Shown piece by piece: positions 34,401 to 46,460 of a stretch of DNA of 64,000 nt. Source of the stretch: Grammothele lineata (Eukaryota; Basidiomycota; Agaricomycetes; Polyporales; Polyporaceae). Both the position numbers and the translations under genes were made by a program. The stretch is taken from contig NDFF03000017.1 of NCBI GenBank assembly GCA_002150815.3, forward strand, positions 1 to 64,000, written 5' to 3'. The notes beneath the pieces were generated by a model. The model was not told the origin of the DNA and ran no database searches. It saw only the letters and a program-made list of their open reading frames with translations. The stretch's first letter is position 1. Each line of letters starts with the position of its first letter.

Positions 34401-36141
34401 CTATATACCCCCTTCCGCGAACGGTACGTCTTCGATGTGCTCGATCACGCATACATCTTCCTTCTTATCCTCCGAAAAACTAGACTGGTACCTGGTGGGG
34501 GCATGAGCGGCCGGGATTGTCGTGTGGCTACTCGCGATGCTCGTCACGGTCCCCTTTCCGTCCGTCGATGGCGATCTACGTAAGACTGCGGGCTCGGCTG
34601 TTGTTCCCGCTTCGACGTCAATGCCGCCGTGTTGCATCTGCTGCATGAGATGCGCGCGTGCGCTGATGATCTTGGCAAACATGAACATCGCCGCGAAGAC
34701 GATCTGCCATGCCCAGAGTCATGCTCAACGTAGGTACGACGTCAGTGTGTCTCGGCCTGTCACTCACTGCCACTAGGTTCACGTAGTATCCGAACAGGTC
34801 CATGAAGATGCCTGCACGAGCATTATGTCAGCTTTTGAACAACAAGAAGACTATTGGGACTGCGGACCGAAGTCTGGTACGCCGGGCATAGCCGCTCGCA
34901 ACTGCGGGAGAAGCAGGATATTCGCAAGCGGGAGGAAGAGCGCGGACTCGGGCAACGGCCGGTGGCCGATGTGCGCGCAGACGGCGACCCATACCATTGC
35001 TGCGGCGAGCACGTAATTGGTGAAGAAGAGCGTGAGCGCGAAGATCTTGACCACGGCGCAGCGCTGAGGTAAACGTACGTATAGTGAGCAGTTCGCGATG
35101 GAAGTGTGGATAGGGACAGGACGTACGTGGATGGAAAAGACGACGTAGAGCGCGTCGTTGGACCTGGAGGTTTTGACGCGCTCTATGCTGTCAACACGGA
35201 AGCTGTATCCGGAGAGGCCCCCGTAGAGGTGGAGGAAGCGTAGCGGGAGTGCGGACGCCGTGGACGTGTTGTCACTACCGAATGTGCTGAACGCCTCGAG
35301 CGTCGTGCTCGCGGTGTAGCTGTCGAATGGGTACCATGCTGAGGGCGAGTGCTGCCGACAAAATGCCAGAGGCTCTTCCACGGAGATCCAGGTGAAGTCG
35401 TGTGTTGTGACGAATGTTTCTGGGGGAGTGAACCTGGAAATGGTACCCCAGAAGGTAGTAAGTGTTCTTCCATGTTGACTAGTTCGAAGCCGAGAAAGCA
35501 TACGAGATTGAGGAACCGTCTCCCCGGGTGGGCGCGTCCGAACGATTCCAAGTGTACAGAGGGTTCCTAGATGCGTAGTCTCAAAGCTCATTCGAAGCGC
35601 GGCGCTGACGATAGGAGGCGTACGAGTCGACCCAGAAGGCGAACGAGTCTGCGGGCTGCCCACACCCAACACTCGCGAGCTCCGTACCGGACGCCGTATG
35701 AGTCCAATCATACGGCACCTTGCCATCCCCAGAACGTTGCCCGCAGCCGACTGGCCACCACGTGAGCGTAAAGGATGGCGAGGTGAGGTCGATGTTCAGT
35801 GGCGTAAACGCCAAACCGACCTGTTCGCGATCGTTCAGCGCGCAATTCCAATGAGGTTATGGTGCAAGCTCCGGCGAGAAGAATCGAGGTCTCACCCCGG
35901 GGATAGTCCTTGTAGCCTGCACGTCGTCGAAGAGCTGAAGCCCGCTCATGACAGGCACGTTGCGCGCAAAAGCCACGCCCACATCCCCGATGAGCATAGC
36001 CGTGCTCGCTGCGCCAAGGAAGAGCGTCGCGAGCGTGCCCGCGACGACGCGCGGGGGGCGGCGGACCCCCGCGGGAACACGTGCGCCGGAGACGAGGAGA
36101 AGGGCACGGAGCAGTCGATTACTGCTGAAGCTGAAAAGCAT
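34401..36141 (-). CDS. Multi-pass membrane protein with DUF4436-like region, copy A
   Basis: Seven exons (35896-36141, 35624-35820, 35504-35566, 35127-35433, 34868-35063, 34768-34811, 34401-34703) encode 451 residues. Layout: short cytosolic N-terminus; helix 1 (VVAGTLATLFLGAASTAMLI); a ~220-residue extracytosolic domain with paired GCGQ motifs and YPFDSYTAS; three further helices (KIFALTLFFTNYVLAAAMVWV, ALFLPLANILLLPQL, DLFGYYVNLVAIVFAAMFMF); and an acidic, Ser-rich tail ending near EDVCVIEHIEDV. YPFD plus three C-terminal helices resembles the DUF4436 arrangement (inference). The donor after exon 5 is poor (gtccgc); copy B has gtcagt. If unspliced, translation stops six codons on and the last helix and tail are lost. 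Paralogue at 37836-39589. Confidence 0.8.
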
Positions 36142-37192
36142 GGCGCGATCGTAAGTCGGAATCGATGTGCGGCGAGCCTTCAGCAAGTGGTTGCCAGTGG
36201 GAGGCGTAGATTCTGGCATGGGCTGCAGGACAGGGAGTTATATTTCAGGTCCCAGCTGCTCGCGCATATCCTGTTCTCTTCCCATACCACACCGACCGAA
36301 TTGTGCATCTGGCAGATTCAGGTGCGTAATATTTGGGTTCTACATATAGGAGCTGTCTGCGGGGCGTCCCGGCGGTTAGATACCAGCGGGTTACCTGCGT
36401 GGCGCTGACCCGTCTCGCGATGTAGTCCTACTAGACAATCTGACTTGGAATCTTCCAGTTCGGGCTCGCTTGCGCTAGGAAGGAGATAGTACGACTGACG
36501 TATGTCGGGCTGTGAAAGAGTGTGTTCCGCTCTACGGCGGGCACGACATGGCCGACTAGTATTACCTATCGTCTACAGCTATCAGCCCCGGATATAGGTG
36601 TGCATTGATCCCGTATGCAGGGTGCATCCATTAATCCACCGATAAGGACGTAGATGCAGATGAAGCGAATAGTGACAATAAGACAAAGGAGACCGCCGTT
36701 ACGGGATGCTGACGGCCAGCACCGCCTATGTCGTTAGAGCGGAAGAGGACACCTAAGACGCGCGAGTAGTGGCGCAACCCTAATATCGTCATCGCTGTCT
36801 TGAGTAATTAGCCGGAAGAGGTAGCATGAAAGGTAGAAGTGCATGTAGGCCTCAAAAAAGTACTTGAGTCGTGGCCAGAGGAGCTCGAGACTTGAGAGTG
36901 CAGCAACGCGCGCATAAAGGGATGGCATGAACTTTCAATATTCTAGAGGAGTTTCCCGCGGCGCAGGGCGCCCAAGCGTCACGGAGCGCATTCATCGGAG
37001 AGCGGTCTGGCTCCTTCTGGCTCTCGTTTCTAAGTCCCGCAACCTGGTGGTTATCAACCTTCTTGTAGTCAATTCGTTACAGGAATAGTTGACACGCATA
37101 TACAGACAACGTCCTAATGAGTACAGAGAAAGTATACAATTTGTGTTCGTGTTCGCGCTCGCAGGGACTGAAGTTCGAAGGGAACGACTCAC
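36142..37192. other. Upstream region of copy A and duplication junction
   Basis: No gene. The sequence matches 39590-40715 in unit B (for example gcggggcgtcccggcggt, ccgataa.gacgta and ggatgctgacggcca). The A/B junction lies near 37135, where unit A's terminal segment meets the intron-derived start of unit B (ttgtgttcgtgttcgc). Confidence 0.6.
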
Positions 37193-37225
37193 CTGTCGCT
37201 TGTGGAACTTGGCGCTGCGACCCAT
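37193..37225 (-). pseudogene. Orphan first exon of the small basic gene
   Basis: ATG at 37225 opens MGRSAKFHKRQ followed by a perfect donor (gtgagt), matching exon 1 of the gene at 33380-33737 with one changed residue (His for Tyr). No second exon follows: downstream on the minus strand is the end of unit A. The duplication copied only exon 1 and its promoter, so the product would be a short unproductive peptide unless spliced to something new. Confidence 0.8.
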
Positions 37226-37835
37226 TGTTGGTCAGTCGAGATTGGTGAGGATGTACTCAGCCTCAGAGAAGTTGCGCAACCGTGACGTCCGAGAGCAAGT
37301 TTTTGGGCGCTGCCAGTGGCTGCAGCCCGCGCACCGTTCGTCGGAAGGAACGGGCCGGGTTTAAGCGCTCATTACTGCAACCGCCGGCAAGGGGCGACAA
37401 AACTTCAACTCAACCGAACGCTACCATTCTTTCTGGCTAAATCCGCAGCTTCTTCCAAATCTACGCAGAAATCGTCTGAGACTTTTCTGCTTCTCAGAGA
37501 TTGATCAGTCATCCGCGTTCCCCCAATGAGGTCAGAACCTCGCGACGAATTCTCTCCAGAATCCCCCGGTGGTTCGCTGATGAACTTCGCTCTTCAACGT
37601 ATATCCTCAATCTCATCATGCGATGCACGAATCGGTTTTAGTCACCGCGAGTTGGGGACTTGACGAACGTGGACGGTTGGTAAGTCGCAAGGCTGCGGAG
37701 GAAGAGCCACAGTCCGTAGAAATCTGGCGGGGAGAGGAAGCTCCGGTAGGTGCAACATGCCCCCAGTGATGGTGAGTGGTGGATGGATATGGTGGTCGTA
37801 ATGTACACAATGATAAATCTGCTACTATAGTCCTT

Positions 37836-39589
37836 CTAGTGTCTACCTAGCCCTTCCGCAAACGCCACGTCTTCGATGTGCTCAATCACACATACATCTT
37901 CCTTCTTATCCTCTGAAAAGCTAAACTGGTACCGGAAGGAGGCGTGAGCAACCGGGATCGTCGTGTGGCTACTCGCGATGCTCGTCATGGTCTCCTTTCC
38001 GTCCGTCGATGAGGGTCTCTGCAAGACCGCGGACTCAGCGGTTATTCCCGCTTCGATGTCAACGCCGCCGTGTTGCATCTGCTGCATAAGATGCGCGCGC
38101 GCGCTGATGATCTTGGCAAACATGAACATGGCCGCAAAGACGATCTGCCACGCCCGGAGTCACGCTCAACGTAGGTACGACGTCAGTGTGTCTCGGCCTG
38201 TCACTCACCGCCACTAGGTTCACGTAGTATCCGAACAGGTCCATGAAGATGCCTGCACGAAACTAGGTCAGTCTTTTGACAGGCAGAGGAATGATGGAGC
38301 CACAGTACTGACCGAAGTCTGGCACCCCCGGCATAGCCGCTCGCAACTGCGGGAGGAGCAAGATATTCGCAAGCGGGAGGAAGAGCGCGGACTCGGGCAA
38401 CGGCCGGTGGCCGATGTGCGCGCAGACAGCCACCCATACCATTGCCGCAGCTAGAACGTAATTGGTGAAGAAGAGCGTGAGCGCGAAGGTCTTGACCCCG
38501 ACGCAGCGCTATGACGAACGCATGGCGTACTGAGCGATTCGCGAGGAAGTGTGGATGCTAGTAGGGACAGGACGTACGTGGATAAAAAAGACGACGTAGA
38601 GTGCGTCGTCGGATCTAGAGGTTCTGACGCGCTCTATGCTGTCAACGCGGAAGCTGTACCCGGAGAGACCGCCGTAGAGGTGGAGGAAGCGTAGCGGGAG
38701 CGCGGATGTCGTGGATGCGTTGTCGCTGCCGGAGGTGTTGAAAGCCTCGAGCGTCGTGCTCGCGGTGTAGCTGTCGAATGGATACCATGCCGAGGGCGAG
38801 TGTTGTCGTCGAAAAGCGAGAGACTCGTCCATGGAGATCCAGGTGAAGTCGTGTGTTGTGACGAACGTTTCCGAGGGAGTGAACCTGGAAGTGGGATTCC
38901 AGCAGCCAGTAAGAATTCTTCAACGTCGGCTAGTTCGAAGCCGAGAAAGCATACGAGATTGAAGAGCCATCTTTCCGGGTGAACGTGTCCGAACGATTCC
39001 AAGCGTAGAGAGGGCTCCTGAATGCGTAGTCTCAAGGACCATTCAAAGCGTGAGGGCGACAAGAGACGCACGAGTCGACCCAGAGAGCGAACGAGTCTGC
39101 GGGCTGTCCGCACCCAACGTTCGCAAGCTCCATCCCGGATGTCGTATGTGTCCAATCATACGGTGCCTTGTCATCCACAGAGCCTTGCCCGCAGCCTACC
39201 GGCCACCATGTGAGTGCGAAGGACGACGACGCGAGGTCGATGTTCACCGGCGTGAACGCTAACCCGATCTGCTCACGAATATTCAGTGTGCAATCCCAAT
39301 GAGGTTATGATGCAATGTCCGAGAAGAAGAGTCGAAGTCTCACCCCGGGAATGGTACTTGTAGTTTGCACGTCGTCGAAAAGCTGAAGCCCACTCATGAC
39401 GGGCACGGTGCGCGCAAAAGCGACGCCGACGTCCCCGACGAGCATAGCTGTGCTCACCACACCCAGGAAGAGCGTCGCGAGTGTACCCGCTACGACGCGC
39501 GGGTGGCGGCGCACCCGCGCGGGAACGCGTGCCCTAGAGACGAAGAGAGGGATACAGAGCAGTCGGCTCTCGCTGAAGCTGAAAGGCAT
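37836..39589 (-). CDS. Multi-pass membrane protein with DUF4436-like region, copy B
   Basis: Seven exons (39344-39589, 39072-39268, 38955-39017, 38578-38884, 38313-38508, 38209-38252, 37836-38144) encode 453 residues with exon sizes identical to copy A except the last (309 versus 303 nt). All intron positions and phases are kept. Differences are mostly conservative and there is no stop or frameshift, so both copies look functional. The exon-5 donor is normal here (gtcagt). Domain layout is as for copy A: one N-terminal helix, an extracytosolic domain with WYPFDSYTAS, three C-terminal helices and a cytosolic tail containing SEDKKEDVCVIEHIEDV. Function is unknown; a membrane receptor or transporter accessory role is possible. 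Confidence 0.8.
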
Positions 39590-40859
39590 GGAACGATCTT
39601 GGCTTGGAGGTGGTATGTGGCGTGCCAGTAATTGGGAGGCGTGAAATAGCCAGGTCGTAGGACGGGGAATTATATTCCTGGCCTCGAGGTGCTCGCGCAA
39701 TGCGCGTACCCCGGTCTCTTCCCATGTCACTCCGACTGTGCATCTGGCAGATGCAGGCGCGTGATAGTTGGCTTCTATAGGAGCTGTCTGCGGGGCGTCC
39801 CGGCGGTAGACACCGGCGGGTCAGCTGCACGCTAATTGGTCTCGCGATGTAGTCCTGCTAGGCACTTGCGCCGAGGAGAGATACGTCAATATTGACGTAT
39901 GTCAGGCTGCAAAAGAGTGTTTTCCGCTCTGCGAGCACGGCGTGGCCGACTGTTGCCTGTCATCTGTAGCTGTCAGCCCCGCCGGAGCATAGGTGTGGAT
40001 TGATGCCGTGTGGGGGCGCAGCTGCTAATACACCGATAAAGACGTAAGTGAAAGTGAAGCGAGTTGTGTCAGGAGGACGGAGGAGACTGCTGTTACAGGA
40101 TGCTGACGGCCACTGCCTTTGTTGTTAGAGTGGCAGAGGACACCCAAGACACGTCAGTAGTAGTGGCGCGACAGTCAGAGTAGAGTTTACCATGTTCATC
40201 GCGGCGTAGTAGAAAACACCTACGTCTCCGGAACGTAAACCTGTGCGCACGTTTCGTTAGACTGAGACAAGTGGAGCGAGCCCTTGCGCGGGCGGTAGTA
40301 TGGGTCCTGCACAGAGCTGCGGAAGAGCTGAACGTTTGAACGCCTGGGGTCGACATCGTCATCGCTCCCTTGAGCCTTGAAGGGAGTCGGGTGAAAGATG
40401 AGCGCACACGTAGGCAATGACTCCCGTCCCAGAAAAGTAGTCGGGTGGTCAGAGATGGTCAAGATCTAGGAGTGCAGAAACGCCGCGGCCGAAAAGAGTG
40501 GCATGGATCAAGGGAGCCCCAGGAGGAGTCGATCTGATGGCGGCGGCAGGTTTGCGGAGCGCCTGGAGGGCGCCTACAGAGAATGGCCTGGCTAGTTTCG
40601 TTCCGAAGTCCCACAACCCTTTCGGTTATCAACTTTCTTGTAGGCATAGCCAATGCGCTACAGAAGTATTTGACACGCATATATAGACAATGTCCTAAAT
40701 TTAGAGTACAAAGAGAGTATAGCTACAGAGCGCCAGGTAAGGGCGCAGACCAGTGGATCACAGACGGGAACAAGCATCACCACTAGAATATGTGACAAAA
40801 CCGAAGGAATAGGCATCATCGGAACCGCGAGACGCACAAAGATGTGACCATGGCTATCG
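39590..40859. other. Upstream region of copy B and right end of duplication
   Basis: Matches 36142-37135 of unit A up to about 40715. No additional gene is seen. Confidence 0.5.
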
Positions 40860-41927
40860 CTATACGGCGGCGTCGTGTGTCACCTGTCGCGCGACCTTTT
40901 CCTCATCGTCCGTCTGGGCAATATGCAGGCTGATGACCTTATGCACGCCCGTCCCCCACTCGTCCGCCTCGCGCTGGAGCTCCTTGTTCACCCACCATAT
41001 GGTGATTGCGCCTGATACCATCGCCCAGAGCCAGGGCAGGCCCCAGCCAATGCCATACCCAATGTCGTCCGCGGTTGTCCAAGCGATAGCGATGAACGCT
41101 CCCGCGAAGAGCATGCCCGAGGCGCCCCAGCAGAGGGAGGTGACGCGGACGATGCGGCGCATGACGACCGAGTGCTCGTAGCGGATGCGCCAGGCCTGGC
41201 GGAACTCGACGCAGCCGCCGCCGTCGACGGCGACGACGTCCTCGACGAGCGTGTAGGCTGCGGGCGGGAGGCCGGTCCAGGGCGGCATGGAGGAGACGCG
41301 GAAGGGCATTTTGAGCTTGTGCGGCCAGAGGCCGGTGATGAGGAGGGGGAAGCAGAAGGCGATCATGAAGCAGGAGAGGGACATGGATACCGTGTGTACC
41401 GATCCGGGGTTTCTTGAGGAGGTGGGTTGAGAGTGAGGACGCGTAGGGCTTGTGAGAACGAGAGGGCTTACAATGAAGAGCCTATGACGAGGGGGGTAAA
41501 GAATGCGGTCATGCCAAGACCCATTTGTATCCTGCACGTACGGCAAGGGTGAGTTGTGGATAGTCAGAAGAACGAGAGGGACGTACGTGAAAGCGTCAGG
41601 CCCGAACCTGCTCGCACCGAGTGGTCTACGCTGGTGGCTACCATCCTTGATAAACAGATACCAAGACCTGCGGGCCATCTTGTAACCGGAATACGTGCCG
41701 ACGAGAGAGGTAATGATGGCAAGATTTGTGGTGGTGTTAAGGTGGGCTCCCCATCGTATTGAGTAGAAGAGGATGAGGGGAAGGACACCGGCTTCTAAGA
41801 AAATGAGGGTGAAGAAGACAGCGATGGCGAACTCGCGTCTATTGCATTTGATTGTATAGTTCAGAGGCGGCGGTCGTGAAGGATCGAACTTTGAGGACGA
41901 TCCAGACGAGTCGGAGGAGGAAGACAT
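40860..41927 (-). CDS. Fungal integral membrane protein, unknown function
   Basis: Exons 41587-41927, 41472-41531 and 40860-41412 encode 317 residues. A Ser-rich cytosolic start (SSSSDSSGSSS) and CNRREFAI lead into two membrane helices (AVFFTLIFLEAGVLPLILFYSI and a second around TTTNLAIITSLVGTYSGY). A conserved-looking amphipathic segment KMARRSWYLFIKDGSHQRRPLG follows, then another helix across the exon 2/3 junction, and two C-terminal helices (GMLFAGAFIAIAW, GLPWLWAMVSGAITIWW). The second exon is 60 nt. I recognise the type as a common fungal conserved membrane protein but cannot assign a role. It shows no similarity to the neighbouring duplicated membrane proteins. Confidence 0.8.
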   Translation of the reverse strand: MSSSSDSSGSSSKFDPSRPPPLNYTIKCNRREFAIAVFFTLIFLEAGVLPLILFYSIRWGAHLNTTTNLAIITSLVGTYSGYKMARRSWYLFIKDGSHQRRPLGASRFGPDAFTYVPLVLLTIHNSPLPYVQDTNGSWHDRILYPPRHRLFIVSPLVLTSPTRPHSQPTSSRNPGSVHTVSMSLSCFMIAFCFPLLITGLWPHKLKMPFRVSSMPPWTGLPPAAYTLVEDVVAVDGGGCVEFRQAWRIRYEHSVVMRRIVRVTSLCWGASGMLFAGAFIAIAWTTADDIGYGIGWGLPWLWAMVSGAITIWWVNKELQREADEWGTGVHKVISLHIAQTDDEEKVARQVTHDAAV

Positions 41928-42312
41928 AGTGGTTTATGAAAGGGAAGAGGAGTGGCGAGGGTGGCGAAGATATGGAACGAGGCGGACGGAGACGGTGAGA
42001 GACATGTTTCCCCTCGTGGAAATGTGGGGCTAGTGAGGCAGCGTTTGACGTGGAGACTCGGAGGAGCGTCGAGCGCAGCGCAGACACGACCGAGACGAGC
42101 TCGAGATGCCAGCTTGACGTCACCTCCACACGGTCCGGCCCGGCCTCACGTGAGCCGAGCGTACGCGTCCACGCGCGAAGGCCCGAGAGTCGAGACGCGG
42201 TGAGCAGATGATCTTGCACTCCGCGGCATCTCCAGCAGCCGCTTACTCACCGCATATTCCTTGCTTTCTTCTCAAATCGTCTCCGCTCGCCGCATCGCTG
42301 TGCATAGTACCA

Positions 42313-45300
42313 ATGGACGTTCCACTTTTTGGCGATGCACCGAACAAACGTCGGAGGGAGATCAACCTCGGCGGATCCCATTCCGCCACAACCCACAACG
42401 ACATCCTCTTCGAAGCCAAGCAACGCAGACTCCAACGAAACGATCTCAAGCGAAGGCAGGATGCTGCTACACATATACAGACTGTCTGGAGGGGTTATAT
42501 TGCAGAGCGCGATCTCAGGCAGTCGTTGCGCGCCACATTCGACCAGGATATCACCAGCCTCACAGGTCTCCGATGTCTCGTGCTCTTAGGTCAGGACGAG
42601 GATGCCTTGGGCCGATGGTCGAACGTGGTCTGCACATCCAGGAGAGGTACGTCTTTGCTGCTCGCATTGCGTTCTCTGTCTCTCATCCCCCGAAGATCTG
42701 CTGTTACAATCCGACGAGAGCTCGGTCGTGCTGCTGCAGCGTGTTAGTCGCATGCTCCTCCGGTCGCTATCGCTTGATACTAAGTGAGTGTATTCGCAAT
42801 ACTAGGCACTTTTTCCCTCATCGCAACCCCTAGATCGCCACATGCCCAAGCTCATATCGCTGTCCTTGCCACCCTCTTATCCGACAATCCTCAGCGTGCA
42901 ACTATCTCTCACCATCTCCTCTCCCATGGTTTCTATTCCCTCTTGCGAAGTGCGGTGCTACAGCTCGTTAGTGTTTCTGTCTTGTGAGCTCCTACGTTCT
43001 CACAACTGACCATTTGTCCTGCCACCAGCCCGTTCCCGCCCCCAAATCCTCCCCTACCCTTGCTCCCTTAGCATCACTTCTCGCCGCCCCGCTCTCGCAT
43101 CCTGACAACCTTCCGGATGCGCTGCGAGAACTTTTGCTGAATGTCCTCACCATCCCACTGCTCCCCAACCGCCTCCTTCCGGCTCTTGGCCCCTTTTCTG
43201 CGCGTCTCCCTCTGGCTTCCCTGAACCTTGTACCACTCGATATTATCAACCATCCCGCACTGTCTCCGCTAGAGTCCAAGATACATCTACTCGCTAATCT
43301 CGCTGCCTTCACGCCTCCTAGGTACGGTGCGCTCCCGCCACCAGCTTTCGTGGCATACTTGCAACTCGCTGCGCTATTGATGAATGCTCTCCCAACGCAT
43401 GCGCTCGAACCTCCCGAAAACAAGCCTGACGCGACGAAACATTGGGCAGACGACGACTCGGACGAGGAGCCAGAGACCGTCGTGGAAGTCGTCGCGAGCT
43501 TCGAGCCTAAGGTCGCCCTACCACAGCTCGACGACCGGACCCGCAAGCGGCTCCAGACCCTCCCGAGCTCGGAACATATCCAGACGCTACTGAAGGCGTC
43601 GCAAAACCCGACGCTGCTTTTGCCTCTGATCTCTTTCTGCTTCGCGCTCAGCACGGTGTGGCCGACGAGGCGGGACAAGGTGCTCAGTACGGTCGTCGCG
43701 TACAACAAGGGCGGATTCGTCCGGGAGATCTACCGGACGTACGTCCGGAGCACGCCTCTTGGGCGGGACGACACCTACGCGGAAGTCACCAGTGCGTCCC
43801 CTCCCCTATCCTCTTTCCCACACGAGCTGACCTTGCTCCTCCCCTCTACAGATCCCGAACACGCCGCGCACTGGCCCCCGCTGCTCTTCCTCGCGGACCT
43901 CTACACGCAAGCGCTGCTCACGATGGGCGACGACGAATTCTTCGGGAGCGGCACGAACCCGAACGTGCCCCGGAACCCGCTCACGCTCGACGAGCTCACC
44001 GCGCTCTCGCGCAAGCTGCTCAACATCGCCTTCGCGCTCTACTGGCGCGAGGACCCCGCGAGCGCGCAGGAGGCCGTGCCGGGGCTCGGCGAGGTCAGGT
44101 GGGAGAACGTGAGGGAGAAGGCGACGAGGTGTTTGCAGGCGCTGCATGCGAGGGAGTGAGTGTGAGGCGTGCGAGGTTAGGGGACTGTGCTGATCGGTGT
44201 GGGTTTTGTAGCTCGAGGAGGCCGTTCACGCCCCCGGACCACTGGCTCGTCACGTCGCACGTGGACATGAACACCTTCATTCAAGCAGCCATGTACGTCT
44301 CCTCCCCTCCGCCCTCTCGCGTCCCATGCTCACCTCCGCCCAGCCTCGAAGAGCGACAGCTTTCCCAGCCCGAAACCCTCGGCCTGACCGGCGCACGCGC
44401 CCTCGCGCTCAACAAGCGCCAAGTCGCGTACCTCTCCCCGCGCCTCGGGGTACTGAACAACATCCCCTTCGCGGTGCCCTTCGACGTGCGCGTCGGGATC
44501 TTCCGCCGGTTCGTGCTCAACGACGCCGACACGCGCGGGCTCGCCGCGCCGTGGCGCGGGGGCCGGATGGGCGGCCCGCATCGCGTGACGGTGCGGAGGG
44601 ACAGGATTGCTGAAGATGGGTTCGATAAGCTTGGAGAGGTGGATTTGAGGACGCCGATTGCGATCACGTTCGTGGATCGGTTTGGGCAGGAGGAGTGAGT
44701 GCTCTCGCTCGAGTTTTTGGGTGTGTGTGAGTGTGAAAGAGAGAGAGATGCTGAAGCTCGGCTTGACTCGGCAGGGCGGGGATCGACGGGGGCGGGGTGT
44801 TCAAGGAGTTTTTGACGAGCCTGTGCAAGGAGGTGTTCGACACGGACCGGGGGCTGTGGCTCGCGAACAAGAAGAACGAGCTGTACCCCGCGCCGCATTC
44901 GTTTGCGACCGAATGTGAGTCCCGCGGCTGGCTGGCTGGTGGCTGACACGCTGGGAGTTTAGCCGGCTGACGGTGGGGCTGGCAGCGCACAGCTTGGCGT
45001 GGTACCGCTTTATTGGGCGTATCCTGGGTAAGGCGCTTTACGAGGGCATCCTCATTGACGTCGCCTTCGCCGGGTTCTTCCTCGCCAAGGTCGGTCAGAT
45101 GTACACACCGAGGCCTTGGTGGAGACGCGCTGACGGCAGACGTTACAGTGGCTCGGGAAGCAGAGCTGGCTGGACGACCTGGCGTCGCTCGACCCGGAGC
45201 TGTACCAGGGCCTCATCTTCCTCAAGCACTACACGGGCGACCCCGAGGAGCTCTCGCTCAACTTCACCGTCGCCGAAGAAGGCACGTCCCCTCCCTCCCC

Positions 45301-46188
45301 CTCCCCTTCCTCGCTCCACGCAGACACTAACCCCGCACAAACGCAGAGTTCGGAGTGACCCAATCGGTCGACCTCGTCCCGAACGGGAGCAACCTGCCCG
45401 TGACGCGCGAGAACCGGCTGCAGTACATCTACCTCGTCGCGCACTACCGGCTCACGAAGCAGATCAAGCGCCAGAGCGCGGCGTTCTTCGAGGGCCTCTC
45501 GGAGATTATTGATCCTAAGTGGCTCCGGTGCGTCTCCCTCTTTGTTTGATGATCTTTGGAGAATGGATATCAACGCGAGGGGTGCGCACGAAGCATGTTC
45601 AACCAGCAGGAACTGCAGATCCTGCTCGGGGGCGTGAACGCCCCGATCGACCTCGAAGACCTCCGGCGGCACACGCAGTACGGCGGGCTGTACAACGACC
45701 ACGAGCAGACGATCGAGCTCTTCTGGGAGGTGCGTCGTTCGTTTGGCGTCAACGGGAATGGACTGAGCTGAATAAACGCGCATGTGCGTGCACAGGTCGT
45801 GAACGGGTTCAGCCAGGAAGACAGGCGGAAGCTCCTCCGGTTCGCGACGAGCTGCAGTCGGCCGCCGCTTTTGTGAGTCTCTCTCCCCTTGTGTGCTTGG
45901 CGGCTGACACGCGGGGGCGGGATGACAGGGGCTTCAAAGAGCTCAACCCGAACTTCGCGATCCGGGACGCGTCGGACGACCAGAGCCGCCTCCCGACGGC
46001 GAGCACGTGTGTGAACCTGCTCAAGGTGCGTCTTAGGGTGCTGCGACTTCAAAATATGTATGCGCGGGGACTTGAGTGCGGAGAGCTGACGCGCGCGCTG
46101 GTAGCTGCCGCGGTACAGGAATGCGTCGGTGTTGAGGGAGAAGCTCATCCAGGCGATCAACTCGAACGCGGGCTTTGACTTGTCGTGA
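42313..46188 (+). CDS. HUL5: HECT-type E3 ubiquitin ligase, Hul5/UBE3C-like
   Basis: Fifteen exons from 42313 to 46188 encode 1001 residues, the length expected for Hul5/UBE3C. Exons: 42313-42646, 42696-42783, 42834-42966, 43029-43791, 43852-44155, 44212-44292, 44344-44694, 44775-44914, 44986-45089, 45149-45281, 45347-45527, 45594-45729, 45796-45872, 45929-46025, 46105-46188. An N-terminal IQ motif (THIQTVWRGYIAERDLR) is characteristic of this subgroup. The HECT domain fills the C-terminal third: FRRFVLNDADTRG, ITFVDRFGQEEAGIDGGGVFKEFL, FRIGRILGKALYE-like sequence, and the catalytic Cys969 in STCVNLLKLP, split by the last intron. Hul5 extends ubiquitin chains on proteasome-bound and misfolded proteins. 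Intron 10 (45282-45346) needs a GC donor (gcacgt). Confidence 0.92.
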
Positions 46189-46460
46189 AGTCTTTTAGGG
46201 ACGGGTGTGCTCACTCGTGGGGGTGAAGATGTTATTGGGACGAAGGGAAAGGGTTGTAATGTACCGTAGACGCGGTGTACCGCTAGTTTGTAATTTTGCG
46301 TCTTAGACGTTTGCGAGGGGAGGAAGGATCGTGCGATGGACTTCCACGCAGAGGCTGACCCACTCTTGCCACATCCAAGTGAGGTCAGCCACGCAGACAA
46401 CAACATCCCTATATTCCCCAGATATCCAAGAATACACTCGTGCACCCTGCACAGACCCCC

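Larger units (their letters stand above)
33660..37135. repeat. Segmental tandem duplication, unit A (~3.5 kb)
   Basis: Unit A and unit B (about 37136-40715) align along their length in the same order: intron 1, exon 1 and promoter of the small basic gene, then the membrane-protein gene, its upstream region and a terminal segment containing gttgacacgcatata…gacaa.gtccta. The left breakpoint falls inside intron 1 of the small gene. Coding parts are more alike than flanks, which carry small indels. Confidence 0.85.
37136..40715. repeat. Segmental tandem duplication, unit B (~3.5 kb)
   Basis: Second unit of the duplication described at 33660-37135. It begins inside the intron of the small basic gene, so it lacks that gene's second exon, and it includes a full second membrane-protein gene. 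Its right end repeats the tttgacacgcatata segment at about 40668-40690. Confidence 0.85.
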
